64,000 nt of DNA from DASYTH01 sp045806965 (GCA_045806965.1 JBJMIG010000065.1:35754-99753); one strand, 5' to 3'; positions 17,580 to 26,075 are shown, counted from the first letter of the stretch. A program made the numbers and translations. Notes: generated by a model not told the origin, from the letters alone.

Positions 17580-18953
17580 TTACGTCGTCAGTGCTTCGGC
17601 CAGCCGGGTGGTGGACCGGCCGTCCAGGTACGGCGTCACCACCACCTCGCCACCCCAACCGCGAACCAGCTCGGTCTCCGGCAACGCCTCGGCCGTGTAG
17701 TCCCCGCCCTTGACCCACACGTCCGGCCGCAGCTCCCCGAGCACCCGTTCCGGCCCGTCCTCGTCGAAGATCACCACCGCGTCCACGCAGCCGAGCGCAC
17801 CGAGCAGTTCCGCCCGGTCCCGCTGGTGGTTGATCGGCCGGCCGCTTCCCTTGAGCCGACGCACCGAGGCGTCGGAGTTGAGGCAGACCACCAGGCAGTC
17901 GCCCTGGTCCCGGGCCGCCCGCAGGGTGCGCGCGTGCCCGGCGTGCAGCAGGTCGAAGCAGCCGCCGGTGGCGACCACGGTGCCGCCGCCGGCTCGTACG
18001 ACGTCGGCCAGCCGGCGCGCGGCGGCAAGCCCGTGGATCGGCCGGCGCGCCAGCCCGGTTCGTCCACTGCAGACGGAGGCGACACCGCCCGCGGCGAGGA
18101 AGCGGCCCGACGCGGCGACCGCGTCCGCGGTCGCCTCGAGGACGCCGGACCCGGCCAGCAGCCGGGCCGCGAGGACGGAGGCGAACCGGTCGCCGGCACC
18201 GCACGGGTCGATGACCGCCACCGGCTCGGCCGGGACCGCTCGTGGCGATCCGCCCTCGTGTACCAGGGCGCCCCGGCTGCCCAGTGTGATCACCACCCCC
18301 CTGGTCCGCCACCGGCGCAGCAGCAGGTCCGCCGCGGCCTCGGCTTCGGCGAGGCCGGTGGCGCCGGTCGCCTCGGCCAGGTTCGGCGTGACCGCCGCCG
18401 TCGCGGCCACCGGGTCGGCGCCGCGCGGGTGCGGATCCCAGACCACCGGGATCCGGCCGGCAAGGCGGGACAGCAGCGAACGCAGCCGTTCGTCGGAGCT
18501 GAGGCCGCGGCCGTAGTCGGAGACCAGCACGGCGTCCGCGGCCGCCACCGCCTCCAGCATCTCGGCCGTCACCACCGCGGCGCCGGTCCGGCCGCCCCGG
18601 TCCACCCGGGCGATCGAGTGGCCGGCGGCGAGCAACCGGGTCTTCACCGGCGTCGCCGCCCGCGACGGACCGGCCACCACGGGGAACCCGGTCAGCTGCG
18701 CCCGCAACAGCTCACCGTGCGGGTCGGCGGCGAGGCAGGTGACCAGCGTGACGTCCACTCCGTCGGTGGCGGCCAGCCGAGCCGCCAGGCCCGCGCCGCC
18801 CGGCCGGATCCGCTCGTCCTCCAGGTCGAGCACCGGCGCTGGCGCGTCCGGGCAGAGCCGGTTCGCGGTGCCGGCCAGGTCGATGTCCAGCAGGCAGTCC
18901 CCGACCACCACCAGGTGTCCGGTGCCTCGCGTGCCCGTGGTTCGCTCGCTCAT
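17580..18953 (-). CDS. hldE: Bifunctional heptose-7-P kinase / heptose-1-P adenylyltransferase (copy 2)
   Basis: A 457-residue second HldE-type protein, clearly diverged from copy 1. The kinase domain has VVVGDCLLDIDLAG, RPGGAGLAARLAA and DPCGAGDRF (the catalytic Asp is kept; the usual Thr after it is Arg). The transferase domain has ATGGCFDLLHAGH, NSDASVRRLKG and VKGGDY. Both halves look intact, so it may be a true isoenzyme or may prefer another sugar phosphate. Its ATG overlaps the gmhA stop (ATGA). Confidence 0.88.
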   Translation of the reverse strand: MSERTTGTRGTGHLVVVGDCLLDIDLAGTANRLCPDAPAPVLDLEDERIRPGGAGLAARLAATDGVDVTLVTCLAADPHGELLRAQLTGFPVVAGPSRAATPVKTRLLAAGHSIARVDRGGRTGAAVVTAEMLEAVAAADAVLVSDYGRGLSSDERLRSLLSRLAGRIPVVWDPHPRGADPVAATAAVTPNLAEATGATGLAEAEAAADLLLRRWRTRGVVITLGSRGALVHEGGSPRAVPAEPVAVIDPCGAGDRFASVLAARLLAGSGVLEATADAVAASGRFLAAGGVASVCSGRTGLARRPIHGLAAARRLADVVRAGGGTVVATGGCFDLLHAGHARTLRAARDQGDCLVVCLNSDASVRRLKGSGRPINHQRDRAELLGALGCVDAVVIFDEDGPERVLGELRPDVWVKGGDYTAEALPETELVRGWGGEVVVTPYLDGRSTTRLAEALTT

Positions 18954-19534
18954 GACGCGCGCCGGCCAATCGACTCCACAGTGGACAGTGCGGCCTCGAA
19001 CTCGGCACAGAGCAGGTGTACGGCGATCAGATGTGCCTCTTGCACGCTCGCGGTCGAGCCGGGGATCGCCACCACCTCGTCGGCGAGTCCCGCCAGCGGG
19101 TTGGGCAACGGCCCGGTGAATGCCCACACCGTCGTCCCGGCGGTGCGCCCGGCCTTGGCCGCGTGCAGCAGGTTCTCGCTGCGGCCACTGGTGGACAGCA
19201 GGACCAGCACGTCGCGCGGCCGGGCGTGCGCGGCGACCTGCCGGGCGAACACCTCCTGGTAGCCGTAGTCGTTGGCGATCGCGGTCATGCTGGAGGTGTC
19301 CGCGTGCAGGGCCAGCGCGGAGAACGGCCGCCGGTCGCCGTCGAACCTGCCGACCAACTCGGCCGTCAGGTGCTGCGCCTCCGCGGCGGATCCGCCGTTA
19401 CCCGCGGCGAGCAGCCGGTGGCCGGCCGGTAGCCGCTCGGCCAGGCACCTGGCCCACCGCGTCAGGGTAGATCCCTGGCGCCGCAACGACTTCAGCGCGT
19501 GCTCCAGCTCATCGAGCCGCTCGACCGGGCTCAC
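18950..19534 (-). CDS. gmhA: Sedoheptulose-7-phosphate isomerase
   Basis: A 194-residue SIS-domain protein of GmhA type. AAGNGGSAAEAQHLTAELVGRF holds the phosphate loop and metal/acid-base residues, LSTSGRSENLL is the second SIS motif, and SVQEAHLIAVHLLC is the C-terminal helix with the catalytic Glu/His pair. It converts sedoheptulose 7-phosphate to D-glycero-D-manno-heptose 7-phosphate, the first step of ADP-heptose synthesis. The GTG at 19534 overlaps the preceding GT4 stop (GTGA). Confidence 0.92.
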   Translation of the reverse strand: MSPVERLDELEHALKSLRRQGSTLTRWARCLAERLPAGHRLLAAGNGGSAAEAQHLTAELVGRFDGDRRPFSALALHADTSSMTAIANDYGYQEVFARQVAAHARPRDVLVLLSTSGRSENLLHAAKAGRTAGTTVWAFTGPLPNPLAGLADEVVAIPGSTASVQEAHLIAVHLLCAEFEAALSTVESIGRRAS

Positions 19535-20757
19535 CGCGAGCTCCCAACGGCCGAGTCGAACAGGGTGCGCACGCCGGCCTCGGCGCTGCGGGTGTAGACC
19601 CGCTCGGTGTCCAGCGCGACCCGGTCCCAGGTGTAGCGGGACCGGGCGCGGTCGCAGCCGGCGGCGCCGAGCGTCTGCTGGCCCCCCGGGTCGAGGAGCA
19701 GCCGGCGCAGCGCGTGGCCGAGCGGGCGGATCTGCCGGGGTGGCACGAGCACGCCGGTGATGCCGTCGACCACCGTGTCGGTCAGCCCGCCGACCGCACT
19801 GGCCAGTACCGGCACGCCGCAGGCCATCGCCTCCAGTGGCACGATGCCGAACGGCTCGTACCACGGCACGCAGGCGACCACGTCCGCCGAGCGCAACAGC
19901 GCCGGCATCTGGCGCCGGGCAACCTGCCCGGTGAGGACCACGCGGTCGGCGACGCCGGCCCGCGCGGCCCGCTCGCGCAGCCGACCGGCCTCCGGGTCGC
20001 TGTCGAGGTCCCGCCCGCGCGGGCCGCCCACGATCAACAGCTCGGTGTCCGGCACCATCGGCAACGCATCGATGAGATCGCCGAACCCCTTGCGCGGCAC
20101 CAGCCGGCCGACGCTGACCACCCGGCGCCGGCCGTTGCGCGCGGCCCGCTTGCCGTCCTGGCTGAACTGCTCGGCGTCGACCCCGCACGGCACCACCGAG
20201 ATCTTCTGCCTTGGCACCCCCATCCGGACCAGCTCGAACACCTCGTCGCTACAGGTCGCGATGATCCGGGTGACCGACCGGCCGAGCGCGCGTTCGATCG
20301 CGATCCGGTCCTCCGGGCTGGTGTCGGCCGGACCCTGGTAGCGCCGCTTGACCGTGCCGAGCGCGTGATAGGTGTGGACGGTCGGGATGGCCAGCTGCCG
20401 GCTGACCAGCGTGGCCACCATTCCCGACATCCAGAAATGCGCGTGGATCACGTCCGGCGGGTCGCGCCGCAGCCAGTCGGCGAGTTGGTGGGCGAACTCG
20501 TTCATGTAGGGCAGCAGTTCGTCCTTCGGCACGGGTCGCGGTGGGCCGGCCGACAGGTGCACCACCCGGTAGCCGGGCTCGGTTCGCACGGTCACCGGCT
20601 GGCGCCGGTCGTCTCGCCGGGTGTAGACGGTGACCTCGTGTCCTCGCCGGCACAGCGCCGCGGACAACTCGGCGACGTGCACGTTCTGTCCACCGGCATC
20701 CACGTCTCCCAACGCCGCCAAGGGGTTGGCGTGCTCGGACACCATCGCGATCCTCAT
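19531..20757 (-). CDS. GT4-family glycosyltransferase
   Basis: A 408-residue GT-B glycosyltransferase. The N-terminal domain has SEHANPLAALGDVDAGGQNVHVAELSAAL (glycine-rich acceptor loop). The C-terminal domain has VVSVGRLVPRKGFGDLIDAL, then EPFGIVPLEAMACGVPVLAS, containing the EX7E motif of retaining GT4 enzymes. It probably adds a sugar, perhaps heptose, to the glycan built by this operon. The ATG at 20757 follows a 16-nt gap, the only real gap in this part of the operon. Confidence 0.88.
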   Translation of the reverse strand: MRIAMVSEHANPLAALGDVDAGGQNVHVAELSAALCRRGHEVTVYTRRDDRRQPVTVRTEPGYRVVHLSAGPPRPVPKDELLPYMNEFAHQLADWLRRDPPDVIHAHFWMSGMVATLVSRQLAIPTVHTYHALGTVKRRYQGPADTSPEDRIAIERALGRSVTRIIATCSDEVFELVRMGVPRQKISVVPCGVDAEQFSQDGKRAARNGRRRVVSVGRLVPRKGFGDLIDALPMVPDTELLIVGGPRGRDLDSDPEAGRLRERAARAGVADRVVLTGQVARRQMPALLRSADVVACVPWYEPFGIVPLEAMACGVPVLASAVGGLTDTVVDGITGVLVPPRQIRPLGHALRRLLLDPGGQQTLGAAGCDRARSRYTWDRVALDTERVYTRSAEAGVRTLFDSAVGSSR

Positions 20758-20773
20758 CGGTTACGCCTCCCTC

Positions 20774-21742
20774 TCATCGCGCCACGTGTCGCAGCAATTC
20801 GTCCCACCTGTTCAGGAACTGCGGCATCCCGTAGTGCCGCAACGCGAACTCTCTGGCGTTCTTGCCGAGCTGGGTGGCCATCGCGTGGTCGCACGCGAGG
20901 TCGCGCAGCGCGGCGGTCAGGTCGTCGAGCCTGGTCGAGACCACGCCGGCGTCCGGCGGAACCGCCCTGGCCGCCTCGGTCGCGCCGAGCGCCACCACCG
21001 GCATGCCCAGGTGCATGGCCTCGATCAGAGACAGGCCGAGCGAGGTCCAGCGCACCGGGTGCAGATAGACCCGGCGCCGGCCCATCGCCTCGTGCAGCCG
21101 GGCGGCCGGCAGGTCGCCCACGGTATTCAGCCGCTCCGCACCGAGGCCGACGGCGCGGCCGAGGCCGTCCAGTCCCATGCCGAACACGTCCAGCTCCATC
21201 CCCTGCGCGAGCCGGGGCAGCAGGTCGGTGCCGGTGACCCGCCAGCGTCGGACCGGCTCGTTGATCACCACCGCCGCCCGGCACAGGTCACCGGTGTAGC
21301 GGTAGCCCGGATCCACCACGCCGTGCTCGATCACCGTGGTCGGCGCGCTGCCGGCGTCCCACATCAGCTCGTTGAAGTGGGTCACGTGTACCAGTGGGAT
21401 GTCGTCGCGGCCGGCGATGGGGTGCCGGGTGTCCGGCACGTCCCCGCGCGGCGTGTTGTGCTCCACGTACACCGCCGGCACCTCCCGGCCCGGCTCCCGG
21501 TGCAGCCACCGCGCGGCGAGATCCAGCTCCTCCGGCCGCTGCAGCACGACGACGTCCACCTCGGTGCCGGCCAGATCGGGCACGGAGACCTCGCGCACCG
21601 GCCAGTCCCGGCCGCAGGTCCCGCCGCCCCACGGCCCGCGTTCGGGCAGCACGGGCAACAGGTACTCGTGGTCGCCGCGCACGAACGCGTCCAGCCAGGA
21701 ACCGTGCACGTGCCACACCAGAACACGCAACCGCCTGGTCAC
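20774..21742 (-). CDS. Glycosyltransferase (GT-B fold, GT1/GT4-like)
   Basis: A 322-residue protein with LRVLVWHVHGSWLDAFVRG at the N-terminus, YVEHNTPRGDVPDTRHP in the middle, and a donor-binding region HPVRWTSLGLSLIEAMHLGMPVVAL that resembles the EX7E region of GT4 enzymes. Acceptor and donor are unknown. The GTG at 21742 overlaps the upstream GT9 stop (GTGA). Confidence 0.8.
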   Translation of the reverse strand: MTRRLRVLVWHVHGSWLDAFVRGDHEYLLPVLPERGPWGGGTCGRDWPVREVSVPDLAGTEVDVVVLQRPEELDLAARWLHREPGREVPAVYVEHNTPRGDVPDTRHPIAGRDDIPLVHVTHFNELMWDAGSAPTTVIEHGVVDPGYRYTGDLCRAAVVINEPVRRWRVTGTDLLPRLAQGMELDVFGMGLDGLGRAVGLGAERLNTVGDLPAARLHEAMGRRRVYLHPVRWTSLGLSLIEAMHLGMPVVALGATEAARAVPPDAGVVSTRLDDLTAALRDLACDHAMATQLGKNAREFALRHYGMPQFLNRWDELLRHVAR

Positions 21743-22776
21743 CTCACCACCCCCGTCAACACCTCGACCGCGTCCAGCACGTCGGGCACGCTGACCGAGG
21801 ACAGGCACGGGTGGCCCGGCACCGGGCACTGCCGCGCCCGGCTTGCCCGGCACGGCGCGTCCTGGTCGCCGAGCAGCACGTGCGGCACCCGATACGGCGC
21901 CCAGCGCCCGGCCGGGACCACGGGCGCGAACAACGACACGACCGGCGTGCCGACGGCGGCCGCCAGGTGCGCCGGCCCGGTGTTGCCGACCACCACCGCC
22001 TCCGCCCCGGCCAGCACTCCGGCCAGCTCCGCGTAGCTGGTGCGGCCGCCGAGGTCCACTCCGGACCGGCCGGCCACCGAGGCGGTCAACTCCCGTTCAC
22101 CAGGACCGCCGGTGACCAGCACCCGATATTCCTTGGCGCACAAGGCTTCCACGGCCGCAGCGCAATGCGGTGCCGGCCAGGTCCGAGCCGGAACGGAGGC
22201 ACCAGGGTGGACGACCACGTAGCGTCCGGCGCCGGTCAGTGCCGTGACGTCCGGCGGCTTGACCACGGCGAGGCCGCCCTCGTCGCCAGGCGGCAGCGCA
22301 GCACCGGCGGCGTTCAGCACCGTCAGTGCCCGCTCCGGTTCGGGCAGGTCGTCGTCGAAGTCGATGTCCGGACGCAGCCGCACGTCGAGCAGCGCACCGG
22401 GATAGTCCGCGGAAACGCCCACGATCCGGGGCACGCCGGCCATCCGCAGCAGCAGCGCCAGTGGGAGACACGACTGGTGGGCCGAGGTGAGGATGGCCGC
22501 GGTGTCGAGCCGCAGCTCGGCCAGCCGGCCCACGAAGCCGGAAATGTCGTTGGGGCACAATGGTTCCGGGTCTGGAACGATCCACGGGCAGGACCAGGTG
22601 ATGGTCCGGTCGACGCCGGGGAGCAGGTGCGCGGCCTGCTCGCCCGCCGGTCCACACAGCAGCGTCACCTCGGCCGGCTCGCCGCGCACCCCGGCCGCGG
22701 CGGCCCGGACCGCCGGCCCGGCGAGGAGAACGTCACCGTCACTGTCCAGCCGGGCGATCAGGATCGCGGTCGTCAT
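21739..22776 (-). CDS. GT9-family (heptosyltransferase-like) glycosyltransferase
   Basis: A 345-residue GT9 protein. AILIARLDSDGDVLLAGPAVRA is the N-terminal signature, VVHPGASVPARTWP opens the donor domain, and VVVGNTGPAHLAAAVGTPVVSLF is the nucleotide-sugar motif. A Cys-containing C-terminus (CRASRARQCPVPGHPC) parallels the other operon GT9. The ATG at 22776 overlaps the gmhB stop (ATGA). Confidence 0.88.
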   Translation of the reverse strand: MTTAILIARLDSDGDVLLAGPAVRAAAAGVRGEPAEVTLLCGPAGEQAAHLLPGVDRTITWSCPWIVPDPEPLCPNDISGFVGRLAELRLDTAAILTSAHQSCLPLALLLRMAGVPRIVGVSADYPGALLDVRLRPDIDFDDDLPEPERALTVLNAAGAALPPGDEGGLAVVKPPDVTALTGAGRYVVVHPGASVPARTWPAPHCAAAVEALCAKEYRVLVTGGPGERELTASVAGRSGVDLGGRTSYAELAGVLAGAEAVVVGNTGPAHLAAAVGTPVVSLFAPVVPAGRWAPYRVPHVLLGDQDAPCRASRARQCPVPGHPCLSSVSVPDVLDAVEVLTGVVR

Positions 22777-23309
22777 GCCGGCACCACCAGCCGCACGGCC
22801 GACACCAGCGTCGGCGCCACCACCGGCGCCCGGTCGATCTCGGCCGGCTCCGTGACCGGGTTGGGCACCAGCACCGGGTGCGCGCCGGCGGCGATTGCCG
22901 CGTCCACATCGGCGCCGATGTCGCCGATCACCACCGTCTCGGCAGGCTCGACCCCGAGCGCGGCGCACGCGTCGAGCACCATGCCCGGCCGCGGTTTGCG
23001 ACAGCGACAGTCGCCAGCCGGCTGGTGCGGACAGACCCGCCAGACCGGGAACGGCCCGAGCAGTTCGTCCACCCTGGCATTCACGGCCTCGACCTGATCC
23101 ACGGTTAGCAGCCCACGCCCGATCGCGGACTGGTTGGTGATCACCCCCAGGCGCAGGCCACTCGCCCGCAGCGAGTCCACTGCGGACTTGGCCCCGGGTA
23201 CCGGCCGCACCAGAGCGGGGTCGCCGTTGTACGGAACATCCTCGATGAGTGTCCCGTCCCGATCGAACAGCACGGCCCGAATGGCGGCTGGTGCGAATGG
23301 CCCTATCAC
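22773..23309 (-). CDS. gmhB: D-glycero-beta-D-manno-heptose 1,7-bisphosphate 7-phosphatase
   Basis: A 178-residue HAD-family phosphatase of HisB/GmhB type. The nucleophile motif is FDRDGTLIED, then ITNQSAIGRG, the zinc-binding loop CPHQPAGDCRCRKP and the acidic metal motif VIGDIGADVDAA. It removes the C7 phosphate between the two HldE reactions. The start is uncertain: GTG 23309 gives a normal length, while a longer frame to 23423 would swallow the upstream inverted repeats. No clear Shine-Dalgarno is seen. First gene of the operon. Confidence 0.88.
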   Translation of the reverse strand: MIGPFAPAAIRAVLFDRDGTLIEDVPYNGDPALVRPVPGAKSAVDSLRASGLRLGVITNQSAIGRGLLTVDQVEAVNARVDELLGPFPVWRVCPHQPAGDCRCRKPRPGMVLDACAALGVEPAETVVIGDIGADVDAAIAAGAHPVLVPNPVTEPAEIDRAPVVAPTLVSAVRLVVPA

Positions 23310-23345
23310 GGACAGGGTGTTGCCCTGACGTGGACTGATAAACCT

Positions 23346-23370
23346 ACGGAGAGCTACTACTACTCTCCGT
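23346..23370 (-). promoter_or_regulatory. Inverted repeat upstream of the heptose operon
   Basis: A perfect 8-bp inverted repeat ACGGAGAG/CTCTCCGT with a 9-nt CTACTACTA centre, 37 bp before the gmhB start. On the minus strand it is followed by TAGGTT (23346-23341), a possible -10. A further 5-bp hairpin CAGGG/CCCTG lies at 23313-23327 in the leader. A repressor site or leader hairpin for the operon is likely. Confidence 0.45.
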
Positions 23371-23592
23371 GACGAGGGGTGTGCGGATGATCCGAAGCAC
23401 GGGCCGTTGGCCGAGCGGGCCAAGCGCGGCGGTCGCGCCGACGGCCGTGGCGTTGACGCCGATGCGGGCAGGCAGCACCGCTACGACCGGTCAGGCGGCT
23501 GGACGTGTCCGGCCGGTCGAGCACGTCCAAGGCCGAACTGTCGAGGCTTGGCGAAGGCCGACAACCCGGAGGGCCGCCGCCGCTCGCCGGTC

Positions 23593-24105
23593 CTAGGTGG
23601 ACAGAGCGGCCGACTCGGCGGCACCGAACGCCTCGCTCGCCGCGCGCGCCCGCAGCCTCTCGAGCTGCTGGCTCTGCCGCCGGGCGCGGTTCCGCAGCTC
23701 GTCGAGCCGGGCGGCGTCAAGCCGGGAGTCATGCTCCGCCCTGGTCCGCAGGGACCGCCACCCGGCCGCCTTGCCGGTCACGCCGAGCCGCAGCATCTCC
23801 AGCTCGAACACCCGGCTCAGCGGCGAGCGGCGCAGCAGCCGGCCGTTGAGCTTGAGCCGGGCCACCTTCTCCGCCGTCCAGGCCGCCGCCGCCTTGTACC
23901 GGCGGACCGGCACCCCCACCTCGCCCATCAGCGCGATCAGCGACGCGCGGTCCTCCTCGATCTCCTCGGCGATCGCGGTCAGCGTCGGACCGCCGGTCCA
24001 CTCGCGCTCGGCCTTGGCCAGCCGTTTGGCCAGGTCAAGGCCGAGGGTGGCGCCGGCGAGATGGTCGTTGAGGTAAATGCCAAGCAGCAGGTCGTGGTCG
24101 GTCAT
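23593..24105 (-). CDS. Conserved actinobacterial helical protein, paralogue of the 3065 gene
   Basis: A 170-residue, Arg/Ala-rich helical protein of unknown function. Blocks shared with the 3065 protein are IYLNDHLAGATLG near the N-terminus, AEEIEEDRASLIALMGEVGV, KVARLKLNGRLL, then RSPLSRVFELEML. The C-terminal third is strongly charged (RNRARRQSQQLERLRARA), probably a long helix. The ATG at 24105 sits 8 nt below a GGGTAA -10, matching the leaderless arrangement of its paralogue. The longer open frame to 24648 is antisense to the GT9 gene. Confidence 0.75.
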   Translation of the reverse strand: MTDHDLLLGIYLNDHLAGATLGLDLAKRLAKAEREWTGGPTLTAIAEEIEEDRASLIALMGEVGVPVRRYKAAAAWTAEKVARLKLNGRLLRRSPLSRVFELEMLRLGVTGKAAGWRSLRTRAEHDSRLDAARLDELRNRARRQSQQLERLRARAASEAFGAAESAALST

Positions 24106-24113
24106 GGCTGCGG

Positions 24114-24138
24114 TTACCCGGCCGGCGGCCCGCGACTC
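24114..24138 (-). promoter_or_regulatory. SigB/SigF-like promoter, leaderless configuration
   Basis: On the minus strand GAGT (24138-24135), a 15-nt spacer and GGGTAA (24119-24114), with the ATG eight bases further at 24105. Confidence 0.45.
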
Positions 24139-24283
24139 ATGTTCGGGTCGCCGCATGTGGGTCAGTTGCACTATGACACTTCCGGGACACTCCCGCTGCT
24201 GGCTGGGCCGGCAGTCGACGCGTTGCCGTCCCGGTGCGACTGAACTCGTGATTGGCCGGCCGCGGCGGGGGAATCCCCGGCCG

Positions 24284-25207
24284 ATGGACCATGTCGTGGT
24301 GCTGCGGGCGCTGAAGCTCGGCGACTTCCTCGTCGCCGTCCCGGCGCTGCGCGGCATCCGGCGCGCCTGGCCGCGACACGAGCTCATGCTGGCCACGTCC
24401 GGCTGGCTGGAACCGCTGGTGCGACTGGCCGGCTGCGCCGACACGGTCCTGCCGACGCACGGCCTGGCTCCGCTTCCGGACCGGGCGCGGCGGCCGGCCG
24501 TCGCGGTGAACATGCACGGCGCCGGTCCACAGAGCAGCACCCTGCTCGACCTCCTCGCACCGCAACGCCGCGTGGGCCACGCCGGGCCCGGCTGGCCCGG
24601 TCCACGGTGGATAGCCGCGCTGCCGGAACGGGAACGCTGGTGCCGCATGGTGCGCGCGCACGGCGTGCCGGCCGACGCCGGCGACCTGCTGCTGCCGCAC
24701 CCGGAGCGGACCAGCCCGGCACCGGGCGCGATCGTGGTCCACCCCGGCGCGGCCTACGGCAGCAAACGCTGGCCCGCCAACCGGTTCGCGGAGGTGGCGG
24801 GCGGCCTGCGGCGCGACGGCCACCGGGTGGTGATCACCGGGTCAGCCGCCGAGGCACCGCTCGCCGCCGAGGTGGCTTCCCGAGCCGAACTCCCGGACCG
24901 TGACGTGCTCGCCGGACGCACCGGGCTGCTCGACCTCGCCGCGCTGGTGGCGCACGCGCGACTGGTGATCTCGGGTGACACCGGCACCGCCCACCTCGCC
25001 TACGCGTTTCGTACCCCATCGGTGACGCTGTTCGGCCCGGCGCCGGCCGACACCTGGGGGCCGCCGGCCGGCGGCCCGCACGTGACACTGTCGGCGGACC
25101 ACGCCCGGCGCGGCGAGCCGTTCGCTGACGACCCCGACCCGGCCCTGCTCGGCGTTTCGGCCGCGGACGTGCACGACCAGGCCCGTGACCTGCTCGGCCG
25201 GAACTGA
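24284..25207 (+). CDS. GT9-family glycosyltransferase outside the operon
   Basis: A 308-residue GT9 protein, the third in the region. It has VVVLRALKLGDFLVAVPALRG, IVVHPGAAYGSKRWPANRFAEVA and LVISGDTGTAHLAYAFRTP. Unlike the two operon copies it lacks the Cys-rich C-terminal segment. It is transcribed away from the operon and is separated from it by the paralogue gene at 23593. It probably uses the ADP-heptose made by the operon, although GT9 members outside LPS pathways may use other donors. The start at ATG 24284 is preceded by a GGGGGAA stretch. Confidence 0.85.
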   Translation: MDHVVVLRALKLGDFLVAVPALRGIRRAWPRHELMLATSGWLEPLVRLAGCADTVLPTHGLAPLPDRARRPAVAVNMHGAGPQSSTLLDLLAPQRRVGHAGPGWPGPRWIAALPERERWCRMVRAHGVPADAGDLLLPHPERTSPAPGAIVVHPGAAYGSKRWPANRFAEVAGGLRRDGHRVVITGSAAEAPLAAEVASRAELPDRDVLAGRTGLLDLAALVAHARLVISGDTGTAHLAYAFRTPSVTLFGPAPADTWGPPAGGPHVTLSADHARRGEPFADDPDPALLGVSAADVHDQARDLLGRN

Positions 25208-25228
25208 CGCTGCCCGCACCGCACCGCG

Positions 25229-25456
25229 TCAACCACCGCCGCCCTGCTGGCCGGTGCGGACTCGACGCCGATGGCTGGTGTCACACAACGGATAGCGTTT
25301 GCTGCGCCGGCAGGTGCACACCGCGACCAGGAACCGGTCGGAGCGCACCGGCGTGCCGTCCGCCAGGACCAGCTCGACCGGCCCCTCGACCAGCAGCGGC
25401 CCGCCGGGCACCTGCACCGCCCCGCGCCCCTCAGCCGGCCCGCTCGGTGCGGTCAC
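25229..25456 (-). CDS. CDGSH-type iron-sulfur protein (CDTSH variant)
   Basis: A 75-residue protein with one CDGSH-type motif: CTCRRSKRYPLCDTSHR, that is Cys-X-Cys-X2-Ser-X3-Pro-X-Cys-Asp-X-Ser-His. Three Cys and one His would hold a redox-active 2Fe-2S cluster, as in mitoNEET. The usual glycine is threonine. The start at GTG 25456 overlaps the methyltransferase gene by 26 bp, indicating co-expression. In many actinomycetes this gene pairs with a HemK2-like methyltransferase and an iron-containing redox enzyme; the last is not adjacent here, but one occurs at 35624. Confidence 0.8.
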   Translation of the reverse strand: MTAPSGPAEGRGAVQVPGGPLLVEGPVELVLADGTPVRSDRFLVAVCTCRRSKRYPLCDTSHRRRVRTGQQGGGG

Positions 25457-26075
25457 CGCGGATCACCACCAGTTCCTCATGTCGCTGCTGCGCCCCGATC
25501 AGCCCGGCGCGCTCCAGGAAGTCCGTGCGGCCGCGCAGTACCGGCCCGAACGGTTCGGTCCGGCGGGCGACCACCGACGCCTTCAAGCCGCCACCGCGCA
25601 ACTGCCGCAAGGTGCGCTCCACCCCGCAGAGTCCCGAGTGGACCAGGAGAATCATCCCGCCAGGAGCGAGCAGCAACGGTGCCACCGCCGTCAACCGGTT
25701 CAGCATGATCCGTCCGTCGGCGCCGCCGTCCCAGGCCCGGTGCCGCTGCCGGTCCGCCGGCACGTACGGCGGGTTGGCCAGGATCACCTCGAACCGCCGG
25801 CCGGCTGCCACGTCGATCGCGTCGCCGTGCGCCACCCGCACCGGCAGACCCCGAAGCCTCGCGTTGAGCCACGTGGTCAGCACCGCCGGCCGGGACACGT
25901 CCACCGCCAACACCTGCCCGGCCCCGGCTCGGGCCGCCACCACCGACAACCACCCCGCACCCGGCCCGACATCCAGCACCCGAGCCCCCCGCGGGATGGC
26001 CGCCTGTCGGAGCGCCTCGGCCAGCAACCAGGTATCCGCCTGCGGCCGGTACACGCCCGGCAGTCGCATCAACAT
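25431..26075 (-). CDS. HemK2/MTQ2-like class I methyltransferase
   Basis: A SAM-dependent methyltransferase of 214 residues from ATG 26075 (GTG 26096 is an alternative). RLPGVYRPQADTWLLAEAL is the family's N-terminal block, VLDVGPGAGWLSVVAA the SAM-binding motif I, and LANPPYVP the NPPY motif that binds a Gln or Asn side chain. MTQ2-type enzymes methylate a glutamine in release factors; actinobacterial relatives next to CDGSH genes have no known substrate. It lies upstream of and overlaps the CDGSH gene. Confidence 0.8.
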   Translation of the reverse strand: MLMRLPGVYRPQADTWLLAEALRQAAIPRGARVLDVGPGAGWLSVVAARAGAGQVLAVDVSRPAVLTTWLNARLRGLPVRVAHGDAIDVAAGRRFEVILANPPYVPADRQRHRAWDGGADGRIMLNRLTAVAPLLLAPGGMILLVHSGLCGVERTLRQLRGGGLKASVVARRTEPFGPVLRGRTDFLERAGLIGAQQRHEELVVIRGDRTERAG

